Shown here one piece after another: positions 35,888 to 48,700 of a stretch of 64,000 nucleotides of DNA. This stretch comes from Stereum hirsutum FP-91666 SS1. Its lineage: Eukaryota; Basidiomycota; Agaricomycetes; Russulales; Stereaceae. The notes beneath the pieces were generated by a model. It did not search any database and was not told where the DNA came from. It saw only the letters and a program-made list of their open reading frames with translations. A program made the translations under genes and the position numbers. The stretch covers positions 2,269,428 to 2,333,427 of the forward strand of contig NW_006763135.1 in the NCBI RefSeq assembly GCF_000264905.1, given 5' to 3'. Positions within the stretch are counted from its first letter, which is position 1; each line of letters opens with the position of its first letter.

Positions 35888-36245
35888 ATGCGAAGTTAGG
35901 CCTTTGTATTCCTGTGAGACGCTCGAGGATCTGTCGTCGTTGTTGTATGCGGAGAGAAGTTACCTGTGATGTCAATGTACAGAGAAGCAAATAATAGAGG
36001 TGTATTGTTGATATTCCTGCCTTTCAGTCTGTGTGACCATCGAGAGAGTTCGGGCTACGAATTTGTTCGCAGTTTTGAGTGGCCTCAAACCTTCAAGCCG
36101 ACGATGTTGCAGGATGTCTTTGAATGTAGCGAAGACTTGATGTATCGTACATAACGCATCATTTATTCCTCTCGACGAAATTATAAATGCATACAAGAAA
36201 CCCTCCTCGATAGTCCAAGTCCATCATATGCATGTACGCTAGCCC
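35888..36245. other. Short convergent intergenic region, UBA1 / STRIP gene
   Basis: This 358-nt space lies between two 3' ends and must hold both terminators. Sequence is A/T-richer than the genes. Nothing else is recognisable. Confidence 0.5.
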
Positions 36246-39200
36246 TCATACCCTTTAATCAAGTGTCAGCCAATCATACCGGCGGTGTGGTTAAGGAAGA
36301 CGATACTCACCTGTACGCATACTCAACCTCGTCAATCCCACCTCCTGACCCAAATGGTCCAGACTCGTCTCTAGGCATCGGCCCCAAATCCTCCTCGCCA
36401 TCGTCCTCTACGTCTTCAAAGTCCTCACCAAGATTGACCTCATCCAGACCGAACGGTATAACAGGGCGTAAACGCTCTCCGGAAGATGCACGACGGGCGC
36501 CCCTTCCTGCGGGGGACTTGGTAAGAACGGCCATGGTCTTAGGGCTCATATGCTACGGGACGAAGAAAGGAATCAGCACTGTGTAGCCAACGAAATGACG
36601 AGATATGGCTTACCTCCCAGTTATTCCTATTCTCGTCTGGTTCATCTCGCTCACTCCGGCTCGACTCACGGATTTCACCCTCATCACCCAAGTCCCCAAT
36701 AGAAACGATACTCTCACTATCACTAATTCCATCCGCGATCTCCGACGCAAACTCAGGAAGCCTGTGCCACGCCGACGTCCCGTGCGCACCTCCTTCTCCA
36801 GAGTGCGACTCCGAGTCTGACCAACCAAGGTCAGAAAGATATTCCTCGTATTCCTCCTCGAACGCGATGTCCTCTGTGATGTAAGGGAGGAATATGTGCG
36901 GGTCCGGGGCTTGGGCGCGGACAGGGGGGAAGACGTCGGCTTCGACGATGTTGGGGGTGCCGACTGGACGGAGGAGGCCCGAGACTTCGGGACCGGGGTG
37001 AAGGCCGTCCATGTTATGGGACATGCTGGCGGAGCGGCGATGAGCGTGGCTTTGTATCTGTGCTACTTGTTGACCGTAGCGACTGCTGTTGTCTGCTCTC
37101 CTGTGCGTTGAGTCTCTAGCCAGATCGCGCACGAAAGAGATGACTTACAGAATTTGGTTAGCTGGCGGAGAGCTTGTTCTTGAGCCTGTTATCAGAATAT
37201 TATTCAGGTGCCACAGATTTTTGATGGAAATATCAGCGAACCTGGCCTTCAGGGACATCGTCTGCCTCGCTCCCCGTTAACCATTCGTCTCGTAGATCAG
37301 GCCGACATTGCAAGTATATGGACGTAATGACCTGCATATTCGCTGCGAAAGCAGCGTCAGTGGTCCCTCATACGAACATGACAATTGAAGAGCTCACTCT
37401 GCCGCCACTTCCGACCACTAAATGGAACTTGGCTCTTGATGAGCTTCAAGATCTGCAGCTGCAGCATCGGGTGCTGGACCTTTAACATCCTCTTCAAGAC
37501 CGCTGTGCTCTTGTATTGAACCAGCATCCTGATCCTATGTGCCCGATGCTTGGACAACTTCTGCAATATTTTCACGAAATTGATGGACGAGAAGAAATTG
37601 CGCCATGAGAAGTCCGTCAACATATCGATTTCCTCTTCGGTCTTCATACCGTTCGGTAGGGTCCTTGACCGAGTGATGGTTCGTCGTGGTTGAATCATAT
37701 TCTCCTCCACGCGGGCAGCTTGAGGGTTCTTGGAGAAATTGACGAGGCAATATCGGAAGAAGCTGTTTGAATGAATTCTGTTTGTCAGTGGCAAGTAATG
37801 GTAGAGCACAAGACGACGTACTCAAGTTCAGGAATATCGACTTTCGACACCACGACCATCGACATATCCTGCATACCGAACATCTTCATGACTAGCAATA
37901 AACAGTTGCTATCGAGCAGCTGCTGTCCCAGGTAGTGAAACTTCATGACATCTGTTTACCATGAATTAGGTCCGCTGTTCTGAATCAAAGAATAAGTTGT
38001 GCTCACGAGACACTTTGAGCCACTTCAAGGTCAACAGAAGCATGGCAGAAACCGCTTTGGTGATGATTTCCCGGTGTCGTGCTACGTCAAGGTCTTCCAT
38101 ACTGGGTGGATGCATTGAATTCGGCTGTTCTTGAGCTACGATTGGGTTTCGATGTGAGCATACAGACACTACAACACGAACAACGCAGAACACATACGAG
38201 AAGGTACGCCAGGCGGGAAACCACCTGCACCAGCGGACGGTGGTGGGTTGGGCGAGGCGGCCGTAACAATTGCCAAAAGGAGCTTGAGTGCGACGAGGGT
38301 CCAGTTACTCAAGATGGGTAGGATTGCACTCTGTAGATAACCAAGTGCGAGTAAGCTATTCGCATACACGACAAACTGAGGGGGCGGTGACACATACATA
38401 GATTTGTTCGACCCGCTTCAGCCGCGTCAGATCCTCTTTTCGTTGCTTGGCCAGTCTCTTCTCGTTTCCTGTCTCCGCTGCCTTCATCGCAGCATCCGCC
38501 TCTGCAATTTTCGCATCTAAAAGACTGACATCCGGAAGTGCGTCTACCTCTGCATTGAGATCGTCGTCAATCTATATGCACCATAATCCGCTCAGCGTAA
38601 ACTCGTTCGAAAACCGCGGCTCCAAACCGAACAAACATGTACCACAAACGCACCTGAACACTCTTTCTAGCACTCGCCTGTGTCTGTGCTTGTTCCTGAG
38701 TCTGATTCTCCCCATCAGACCTCAGATGATCCAACCCACTCTCCGCCGTGATACATTCCTCCCTAGTCTTCCAAATCTGCCACAACGAAGTACTGACATA
38801 CATATGTCTATTATAAAGCCTATCAGCCTCCTCGATCGCAAACGGCACTAGCGGTATATCCCTTCCCCTCACCCTCTTCCTCGAGAAAGGGAACAAGAAG
38901 GGTCTCGTCGGATCCGTCTGATACTGCTGCTTCTTCGGTTTCGGGGATGGTGGCGGTGGGGGACTGGGTGCGGGAGTCCCAGGCTGTGGGAGTCCCCTGA
39001 AACCACCGCCGTTGGATTGCTGTTGTTGCTGTTGCTGCTGAAGTTGCATCTGTTGGAAGTGAGACAGGGAGATGCCGCCAGACATAGAGGATGGGTCTGG
39101 ATCATCGTGGTGATAATGATGACGGACGGGGATGGGCGTGTAGGCTTCGGCGAGTTTGTTTGTTGGGACGGGAGTGATGGGTCGCGGAGCGTGTATGTTT

Positions 39201-40928
39201 GAGAAGGAGGAAGTCACGGATGTTGATGATGGGGAACTAAATCCAGAGGTCGGGTTGGAGTTGACGGATAGAGGTGGAAGCGTAGGTGCAGGTGCCGGGT
39301 TGGAGAACGTTGGATATTTGATGGAGATCTCTTGGTGAAAGGTTTCGATGTCAAGAGGAGATGATTTGATGGCGACGGCTGTAATGATTGCTAACGTCAG
39401 ATCTGGGATGTGAGTTAGAAATAGTGTTGCTATATACCTTCGTCGGGGATGGGAGGTAAGCCGGAGAGTTCGCGGGCTAGGCGTTTCACTCGTCCTAGGT
39501 CACGAACGCCACCCAAGCAGCAAAGTATCGATTTCCAGAGGACAAGGAGAAGCTATCTAATATGTGAGCAGAGCACGATCGTTGTGTCAATACATTTCAG
39601 TAGAAATTGAGCTTACCTTCTTAGTCGGATAGCCCTTCGTACCTCTTTCTCGGATTGCAGAAACGAGGGTATAGAAGTAAACCGGAAGCGGAGGATCAAG
39701 ACTCACTAGGAGCACAATACTCGATTCAGAGCCCATGACGAGACACAAAACGATGACCATGAAGGAGCCACATACTGAGTTCATCCGCAAAATCTTCATA
39801 CCCCTTCAATGCCTCGATCAAGTGATACAGCATACCAAGGTACACTGAAATCTCAGTTATAAGCTCCTCCACAAAAACCTCCTTCTCTTCTGGAGAAAGA
39901 CTGATTCGTGCTGCCTCAGAGTCGCCCATAGTGCTAATAGAAGGGCAGTAAATCGGTCACGGCCGTTCGCTTGAGAAAGAAATGGACCTAGACGCACGTC
40001 AGGAACTCATACTTCTGACTCGCATTCCTCATAGCTTCCATAATAAGGCCTAGTCCATTAGCAGAGCGTACGATCTTACAATTCTCGAATATCCAATGAA
40101 GTTGATGTTCTGGAGATGTCGTCTCGGCGAAGCTCCCTATAACATTTCCAATTTTGATCAACACATTGCCCCGCCGATCCTATATTGTACGGCGAGAAGA
40201 GGGGAACAGGGGGAAAGAGCACACCTTGTAACAGATAAAACAGCCTCCTCGCATTGACGAACCTGATCTCGACAGTCTTATGTTCCAGACCCTCCAACAA
40301 CATCAGGACATGTGCCTTCTTCTTGCTCGCAGGGGCCTTGATCCATTCTGAATGCCACGCACCCAATAAGATACAACGCCCACACCAGACATGGAATCCG
40401 AGTATTCCACCCAACAGCACACCCAAGAGATCATTGTCAGTATGTGCCCACTGGTGCAAAGTGTAGACCACCCACCGCCCGTGAAGGAACCACTTTGCCA
40501 GGCCTTCCAGTTCTCATCAATCTGTGGCGTCTCGACAAATGAGTAGAACTCTTCTATTTCGTTGAGAACTGTGTCTTCGTCGTCGTAGCGAAAGTCGTAG
40601 TAGGATTGCTGTCCGTGGAAGTTGTGTTCGAACGTCGACATGGCCCCAAATATACGACGAAATTAGGAAAGTCATGAGAACCAAAACAAAGGCATTTCGG
40701 TGAGAGAAGATCAGTCAAGATAGTAAGTATGCGTATAGCACACAATGCCTGAAGGAACAGGGGGTACAACATGCCTTTGGTCTAGGGGCAGAACCGACCA
40801 TGGCCTTGAGCTGGCCCAGCGTAATGGAGTCCAGATCGCCACTCTACACAACAATCAAACACAGTACACAGGACGCCGACATCAGTTAGTCATTGCCAAA
40901 ATATAGGAGGCGGTGAGCGACAGACCAT
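36246..40928 (-). CDS. FAR11: STRIP1/2-Far11 homolog, STRIPAK scaffold subunit
   Basis: STRIP/Far11 proteins hold together the STRIPAK phosphatase-kinase complex, which in fungi governs cell fusion, fruiting and TORC2/MEN signalling. I followed over a dozen in-phase exons. Landmarks in order are SGDLDSITLGQLKAMVGSAP, YYDFRYDDEDTVLNEIEEFY, VEIRFVNARRLFYLLQG, LLLVLWKSILCCLGGVRDLG (the N1221 domain), a Gln run near 39020-39050, DLTRLKRVEQIY, HVMKFHYLGQQLLDSNC, SWRNFFSSINFVKILQKL, and EQALRQLTKFYNSSRYG. The stop is at 36246-36248 after a very short last exon and is the least certain part. The start is uncertain too. I favour an ATG-only exon at 40926-40928 plus exon 40775-40843, joined by a GC-AG intron (AAG/GCATGT). 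The fallback is the ATG at 40641. STRIP identity is firm. Confidence 0.88.
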
Positions 40929-41724
40929 GTTTATATTGTGGGATACGCAATGCTTTGGATGAAGTTGGACGTTGACAGCGGCTCGAGTTAATGATTACCC
41001 CTGCATAGACGCGTTGTTTGAGCGTGTTTATTCTTCCGACCTTTCCTAGTGGTGCCACTGTGGCCCGACTCTAACGACCGTGATTATTGCCCTCCATTAC
41101 TCCAACACTATTGCGACAAATATATGAGGCATTGATGTCTTCAACCTCCCTATTGTGTACTCATGAAATAGGCTGCCAACCCGACATTGACCCCACAGCA
41201 CCCCGACCATACGCCTTCTGAATCACTTCACAAGTTCTAAAGCCCTGGTCCAATCGTTGTTATATATTTACTTCGTGTAATTATCCATATTTATTACCTG
41301 ATTTGAGGACTGCTGGCGGTCGGATTGTCTTTCATACGTAGCCTCGACTGTCTACGTTCAAGTGGGTCAAAAGTGGGTGCTACAACCAGCCACAACGTGA
41401 TCGAACAATCAAATATTCCCACGGATCTTCAACGCCGCCGTGTTGGTGTGCAACTTTGTTTTGATCATGCTCGACGACTTTGGGAGCGTCAGTGGTGTGC
41501 GCATCCCAAACACGGCCATCCCCCCACGGTCGCTTGGCCGACCAAACAGCGGAGAGGTGGCCGTGTCTGTTCTTGCTCGCCGATTTTACTTCTAGTGGCG
41601 TCTCTTTGGCCTGTGGTCTTGCTTTCCTTTCTTATTGCATTTTTCGGTCTGGTATCTGCTGTGATCACTATCCCCACATTTACCCTCACGCGTCGTCAAG
41701 CTGTCTTTATACACTACTACTCCA
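40929..41724. promoter_or_regulatory. Divergent promoter region, STRIP gene / WG-repeat gene
   Basis: About 800 nt between divergent starts. It contains short plus-strand frames from 41325 onward that are probably leader sequence of the WG-repeat gene. No recognisable RNA gene or repeat. Confidence 0.5.
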
Positions 41725-43940
41725 ATGGCTAAGAGTACGAAGAAAGGAAAGCAAAAAGCTCCCGGACCAGCGCCTCCACCAGCGCCGGTGCAAGCACCGG
41801 TGCAGATAACGCGAATGATCGAAGAGGATGAGGAGGACGACTATGGAAGGCAGCTGAGTCCGTGCATCGTTGTTCTTCGGTTCATATCCGCGACCTCTCA
41901 TAGTGTCTCATCGACAGGTACAATCAATGAAGACCCTACTTGGGGAGCAGGCGGAGGCGGGGGATATGCTAACGAGGACGCCGTCGCGTCAGATGCATGG
42001 CCTATGACCACAGCACCTGGAGGTTGGCTCGATGAAGGAGCCACAAATCCTGCTGCACACGAAGCTTGGGGGACCAGTCCTAGGCATATGAACTCACAAT
42101 GGGGGCCTACTTCGGCCGGTCCTTCGCCCATTCCTCCTGTCGGCTACTTCGCCACCGCTCCCAACTCCCCCGCACAAGTACCCCTTCAAGCTCAACACGG
42201 TGCCAAGGCATGGGCAGCTTGGGGTCACGAAGCCGGTATGAAAGGTCCAACTCCAGCCCCCGCTCATCAAACTTTTCAGGCTGCCGCGCCTCCTCGCACG
42301 ACTCAAGCTAATATACCAGGATGGCAGAGTTGGGGAGCAGAGGTCACTGGCAGGGGGTATAAACCTTCGGCTGCGGCCACTGCGGCCACTGCAGCATATC
42401 AGACCAGTCAGCCCCGCGTCGCCTTTGCAGATGGACCTACATTGATACCCCATCGCTCAGACATGTCAGATCACGCCAGAAGCGCCCTCCTCAAGTCCGT
42501 TCTCGAACAACAGCTACCTCCGCAGGTTCAACCTCAGCGAAAACAGAGCAAGCGAAACAAGAAGGCGACGACGACTACTACACAATATCAAGATGCCGGT
42601 TGGGGACAGCAGCAGGATGATCCATGGGGGTCTCAAGACCAGGGTCCATGGGGCCAGGGGCAACAGACCGGTGATCAGTGGGGTAACGATGACTATGCTC
42701 AGCCGCAGAAGGGGCGTCGGAGAGAGAAACAGAGTCACGGTGGGGGGAGGCAGCAACCGCAAAGCGGCTGGGGGGAGGAGGTACAAGGTGGCTGGGGCAA
42801 ACCGGAAGGGCAAGGAAGATGGGATCAACAGGAAGCGCACGGTGCATGGGCTACGGCGCAGGATGGCCCGTGGGGAGGTGGGGGTCAGGACGATTACGGG
42901 AAGAGGGCTGATGAGTGGAATGATTATGACGAGAGCGAGGAATGGGAGAAAGTCGAAGGTGTCGGTGATAATTGGGGCGACTGGAGCGGCGGAGAGCATC
43001 AAAGTGAGCTGTTGGATGATCCTGGGCGTCATCGACGCGTGAACAGTCTAGTCCATGCACCTCCACCAAAGAAGTCGGCGACCATGCCATCGCGGACTAT
43101 GGCTTATGCAGCTCACCACTCACCTGATTTTCTTACTTCTGTGGACCCTGTAGCGGCACAGATCGAGAAACGGGAACGGAAACACAGTGGCACGCACAAG
43201 GATCCTCCGGACCTGGACGGAGAAGGTCTGAAACCTTTATCTAGAGCACTATTTGGTCGTCACAGGAAGGCAAGAGACAGGATCAAGTGGTGGTTCCCAT
43301 CTGACAAAGACCCGAATGTCAAAGCCGTGATTCAGTGGATCAGGGATCCCCAGGTCTCTGAGCAACTTGGTGCATACGGTGTAAGTGATTCGTACCATAG
43401 TTTGCTATTCATTCTTCTCAATTTGACTTCAATCACAAGCTCGACCGGTTTCTACGCTCACGAGAACGGGGCGCCTTCTTTGTCAATGCGTCGTATGCTC
43501 CTGAAAGTACGGAGCCTGCTGTCGACTGGCTCAGTTGGGACCACATTGTAGAGACTCGGGACCGGATGCTGCAAGAGTTCGTCGGTTATTACGACCCGGC
43601 GGAGCATACCCTCCTCTTCGTTCTCCTTCCTTCGAAAACCGGGAATAGCGTCGCGATATGGAGAGAAAAGGTCGAGGTTCCCGCCAACCTGCGTGTATTG
43701 CGTGCTCGCGACGTTGAGTTGGCGAAGGCTGCTCTGAAGAAAGACTATCCGGTGACAGTGGATGAATGGTACGTGTTTTCGCCCTATACTCTCTCGGTGG
43801 GACACTCACAGTCTTTTCACCTCTGTAGGCCTTCTCCACAACGGACCACTCGCAGTATCTCAGCAGAGTCAGCGCCGAAGAAGAAGAAAAAAGGTTTCTT
43901 TCGTCGTCTTTTCAGGCCTCTGTTCAGGATTGAGTGGTAA
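41725..43940 (+). CDS. WG-repeat protein with unassigned C-terminal domain
   Basis: Exons 41725-41857, 41918-43380, 43440-43768 and 43829-43940 give 678 residues. The first 400 or so are low-complexity and carry about 13 Trp-Gly pairs (PTWGAGG, EAWGTSP, SQWGPTS, AAWGHEA, QSWGAEV, AGWGQQQ, DPWGSQD, GPWGQGQ and more) set among Gln, Gly, Asp and Pro. The C-terminal 230 residues look folded: HRKARDRIKWWFPSDKDPNV, VIQWIRDPQVSEQL, RFLRSRERGAFFVNASYAPE, WLSWDHIVETRDRMLQEF, and HTLLFVLLPSKTG. The end is strongly basic (KKKKKGFFRRLFRP), which could bind membrane or nucleic acid. I do not recognise the family. WG/GW repeats are known Argonaute-binding hooks, but also occur in unrelated disordered proteins. 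Two introns of 59-60 nt read through without a stop. Confidence 0.8.
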
Positions 43941-44342
43941 ACCCGCTTCTCACAAACCATTCCACGACTTCGTTGCATGTTGTTTTGCTTATGATATCCC
44001 TACCTTATTCTTACGAGCTTCTGCCACATTTATTGCTTTGCTGCCTTCGTCCATGCCCCTATCACGCCGATGTACGTATACTAATGTGTGCTCCGTCTAT
44101 ATTGTACTACCCCTTAGATCTCAGGCTCTTCATCTACTTCTTGCATATTACGCTGTAGCTTTTTCGAATTGCTCTCCATAGCGAGCAAATTATCACGCTT
44201 TTGTGGCGCCAGTGACTGCAGGTGGCACTTGGGAAATTACTTGAACTCCGATCGGCCGGCCGTGTGGTTCTTGCTGCGTCAGCTGTGCGGGCAAGTCTTG
44301 CAGTGAACTCAGACTACAGCATAATCTCATCTTGATCTTTCT
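43941..44342. other. Intergenic region, 402 nt
   Basis: Carries the 3' flank of the WG-repeat gene and the promoter of the next gene. The T-rich sequence and CTTCTTGCATATTACG-like segments look non-coding. Nothing else seen. Confidence 0.5.
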
Positions 44343-45048
44343 ATGACCATGGACGCTCGCGACGACGGAATATCTGCGAGCAAGGCGCTTCCCCCACCGC
44401 CTTTGCCGCAAGCTGTCAGTCCGCCGGGGCCTTCCTACGAGACAGCGACCCTCTCAGTAGGGGCACGTCTAGCTGTGTTCACTGCTCTCGCTCTCCCTGT
44501 CACACTACTTCCGTTCATAACCTTACGCAGGCAGCTTCTAAGCTTACATCGCAAGACTGACGAGATCAGGGCCGCGACAAATGTTCTTCAGAGGGAGCTG
44601 AAGGGTACACTTGTAGAATTGTCGGTGAAGAAAGAGGAGCACTTGCGAATGAAGGAGATGCTTGAGGAAGCCCGACAGAAGCTGGAGGCTACCCGAAGAG
44701 ATACACACAGGCTACAGTTGTCTCGTTTAGCAGACGAGAAGGAATATCAACGACGGCTACAGGAGATTATGGAGTCTACGAGTTTCACGCAGTGGGTGCC
44801 ACAGCGATCCACTTCCGTATCATGATCCCTCATCACTCTAGCTCCAATCGGTTTGTCGCAGGTCACAGCTCGCACATCTACGGGAGCTTGGTCCCTCACT
44901 CGCTGATATTGCGGCGTTCATGCAGGAGGTGGAGATCCAGCAGGGATATACGTCTCCGAGGAAGCAGGATGGGAGAGGTATTGAGCGGTTGAGGCGAGTC
45001 GCTCTTCAGCTGGAGGAGGTGATCAAGGATCCTGGACCAAAGGTTTGA
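44343..45048 (+). CDS. Small membrane-anchored coiled-coil protein
   Basis: Exons 44343-44795 and 44869-45048 give about 210 residues. The N-terminus is proline-rich and disordered, then a single hydrophobic helix (about residues 40-60, RLAVFTALALPVTLLPFITL) should span a membrane. A long charged coiled coil follows (about 65-150, heptads with RRELKG, EEHLRMKEMLEEARQKLEAT and so on), and a second helix lies in exon 2 (LAHLRELGPSLADIAAFMQEVE). I recognise no family. The layout suggests a tether on an organelle membrane such as the ER, but this is inference. The end could be shifted by an alternative intron just after PGPK. The second ATG (44349) is an alternative start. Confidence 0.68.
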
Positions 45049-45725
45049 AATATACATCTTCCATTCTGATGGCTCTCTGATATCACGCTTTCAAATTGTA
45101 TAGGCCCACTAGCAAGTTCAACGAAACCACAATGATCGGGACAGGGGCTCGGTGGCGTACGCGTCGCCACACTATTTTGCCTCCCAACTTGCCTGCCCCT
45201 TCATCATCTTTGACTAAACTATCGTGGCGATGGACTGTCTTGTTTGACAGTAAGGATGTCGACAAATAATGATGAGAAGGCACTATATCCTCCGCGAAGA
45301 AGCTTTCATCAGCCATTGTAACGGTTTCGTTTGCACAACTTCCCCCACTCACTTGGAATGTACTCAAGAATATGACAATAATAAACGGCCTCCGTGCATT
45401 TCTGAATATTTATCGGAAGCGTATAGATGTGTAGCGTGTGGGACAGGTCAATACCCTATATATCGATCCACTATTGTCCAGCCCATCCCTGAAAGCGCTC
45501 GAGGGCTGCGGTGAGATGGCCCCGGGCTTAGTCAGCCCTAAGTTACGACGAGAAAGCGCGCGTACGTGCAGGAATGCTCCTCACTACACGCCTTCCGCAA
45601 TTCCACACACTCCTTCAGCCTCGTTGCCCCAGCACGTTGCTTTTTTTCACACCCAGGCATGCCATTGTTCTGTCTTTGATTCCACTGGGCGCTATACTTT
45701 TACTCTGGACCGCTAACACCTCGAA
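45049..45725. other. Intergenic region, 677 nt
   Basis: 3' flank of the coiled-coil gene and promoter of the GAS2-domain gene. No recognisable gene; short frames are not supported. Confidence 0.5.
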
Positions 45726-48700
45726 ATGTCCGCGCAGGACGACCTACCCACGCCTTCGGTTTCGTCTACAAGCATCGAGTCGGCTGGTACGCTCGGCAGC
45801 AAGGACTATAGCTCTCTCGAATCGATTTTTGCTTCGAAAAGATCCCCAGATGGTCCATCGTCAGTTGATGGAGAAGAACAGGCGCTAGACTCAAATGAGG
45901 TGCTGGAGTTGCAAGCTTTTAGTGAGCGGAAGGAGTGGATTGTTGAGAAAATCAAGGTACGTCTATTTGTACTCCATCAAGCACCTGGTAAATAACTTGG
46001 TTATTTGTGTAGGTTCTCAGCAGCATGCCACCGATAGAACTATTCACAGGCATTGATTCCATCCGGTCGTCCGAGGAGGTGGCACCAGGACTGCCCAGTC
46101 GCGCAGAACTTCAGCAGTGGCTCGTCGAACATGACAAGATCGAAAAGGAGACAGAAGTCTTTGACTCTGGAGAGCTCAAGAAATTCAAGAAGTTTACGAA
46201 AGGTCCGTTGCCCTAGTTTCCTCCAGCTCAAGCAATGACTCACGCTGGTACACAGCCGTTGCTAAGCGCAACTTATCCCCGGAAGACACTGACCTCATCG
46301 AGCTGACGTTGACGACCATATATGAATTCGACAAACTCGTACATCTGCTCCGCGACAGGTCGGAGAACCTGGACCTACTTGGTGTTAGACTTACTTGGGA
46401 GGAACAGCGCGCCGCAGCTTGGAAAGAGCGACGATCCATACTCGCCGACCTTCAGACATTTCTTGCTACTCGGGCCAGATGGTCACCTTCCGTCTACGAC
46501 ACAGTCGTGGCCGTCGACCATCCCTTGCCTTTTCGTCGTGACTCTGCCGCCTCCATGGCCTCCGATACTTCGGCATCGTATCCCTCAGGATTCTCGCGTA
46601 CCGTCCGGTTTAAACTTGCGGAGTCCCTTTCACGGGACGCGGCTTTGTTCTCGACACGAATCTCGTCTCTTCGTCACAGCAGAATCACCGTCGCTGGAAA
46701 AGCGTTGGACAAACTGATTGACAGAAGTCGGAAGCCGGTGCCGGATGAGATACTGGACGAACAGGATAGTTTGGAGGACCAAGGGATCAACGAGATGGAG
46801 AACATCGGGAAGTTTGTTATGAGCGTAGTCACGCAATGGAGAAAGTGCATCTTATCACATCCGTCCAGTCGTAGTCCGGTAATGCTGACGGCGTTCGTAG
46901 GGCTGATGAATTCTACGTCGAGACAACGAAAGATTCTGCCGCTGCCCAGGCACTGCAAGAGGAGATTGAGTCCGCAAAACTGGGCCACCCGGCGGCTCGC
47001 CAGGATGCGGCTTTTACGTCTCGAGCAAGTGCCATCACCAAACGATTGCTCTCTAGAGGGAATCCTTTGTCCTCCACCAGCACCCTTCCTAGACCCACCC
47101 ACAGTCTTTTCACTGAGCAGGCGGCCGCAAACAAGGAAATGGCGCAGTTGCTATCTTCAGAGCTCGGTACTGCCATGGATGCCGGAAGACAGGCGGAGAA
47201 GAGTGCTCGAGAGTATCACACACGCTTCGAGGCCGTTAAACGCGTCGAAACATTGTGTGCCACGGCGAAGGAACTCTCGACGAAATATGACTCCATCATC
47301 GAACGTTTCATGACTGGTGCTGCCGGAGGTGAAGGTGATGGCTCCCCACCGAATCTGACTACTCCTCAATGCCTCGACCCGACTCGACATTCGTCCTTCC
47401 TCGCCCTCTTGCCGAATCTCTTACGCGAGCTCGAAAATGCCAATCAGGAGGCAGAAAGTCTACTACCGAACGCTCGTGCCGCACTACTCGTCACGGATCA
47501 ATTTCCTACAGATCCTGCTTTCAAACAAGATGCGCTGGCGGCAATCGACAAGTTGGCCTCGCTCAAGACACAAGCTCATGACGCTCGCAACGATATCGAG
47601 ACCCAAGTCAACCTCCTCCGCGACATGCGCAAAACGTGGGCACTGGCCAGGACGATTTTACAAGAAGTAGAGGCTGTTCGAGGCGAGATAGGCGACGCGA
47701 TGGAGCATAAACGATGGCGACAACAGTCGGTATCCAATGGAGTCCCCCTTACTCCTGAGAGCCCCTCCTCTCCGCTACTCTCTTCGTCGGTTACTTCCAG
47801 CCAGTCGTTGGAACGACTAGACAGCCTCAGCGTCAGGCTTAACCAGGAGGTTCTTCCCCGCGTCTCAGGACTTCCTCCATCGCTCGATCCTGCTGTACGA
47901 GTCTACATGGCTGAGCGGTTCGAGGGGTTGACTGCTTTCATGGACCAAATCAAGCAAATGGTCTACCTCTCCGATCGTGTCCAGCAACAGGCATCTGCAA
48001 TGACCGAAATTCAGGATGCTGCTCACGGTTTCCAGAGAAGATTTGCCGATGTGGAAGGTCGTTTCGAGTCGATGGCGCAATCCGTACTGGCTGCCGACGC
48101 GTCCATGGCAGCTTCAGACGTTTCCGAGGATGAGGACCTGACACGGGATGCGCACGAGCTCGAAGCTGAAGTCCAATCCTTCGTCGACGGATTGAGCCAC
48201 AAAGTGTCCTTCGTGGCCTCACCGCACACTCTTCAAGGCCGATCGCTCCCTGTCAAACGTCGTTTCTCGTTGGCTGGAGAACTCTCAATGGATAGTCTGA
48301 AGACGGTTCCACCTCTCGAGATTCCATTCGACCTTGCCGCACTGGACGAGTCTGTTCGCCACGACTCGAACGCTTACGCTCTCAGTCTCATGAGTGGCGT
48401 CTCGACGCTACAACGGAAGGCCGAATATCTTCGTGTGGCCCGGATGGCGAAGCTCGTCGATTCCAGCGTGGAGGCTTTGAACAAGGCTATCGATCTCGCT
48501 TCAACTGACCTTACTGCACTCCATGACCCTTCTGCCAGATTGCCTGCTTCGAACCCCGCTGAAGATCTATCACAGCTTCTATCGGTGGCGGACAAGATCA
48601 AGCACTTCTCTGACGAACGCCGCTCCGAGCTATCCCAGTCGTTCGGTCCTATTCGTGAGCTGATTGTCGATATGGACGCCGCTGCGACTCGCTGCGAGAG

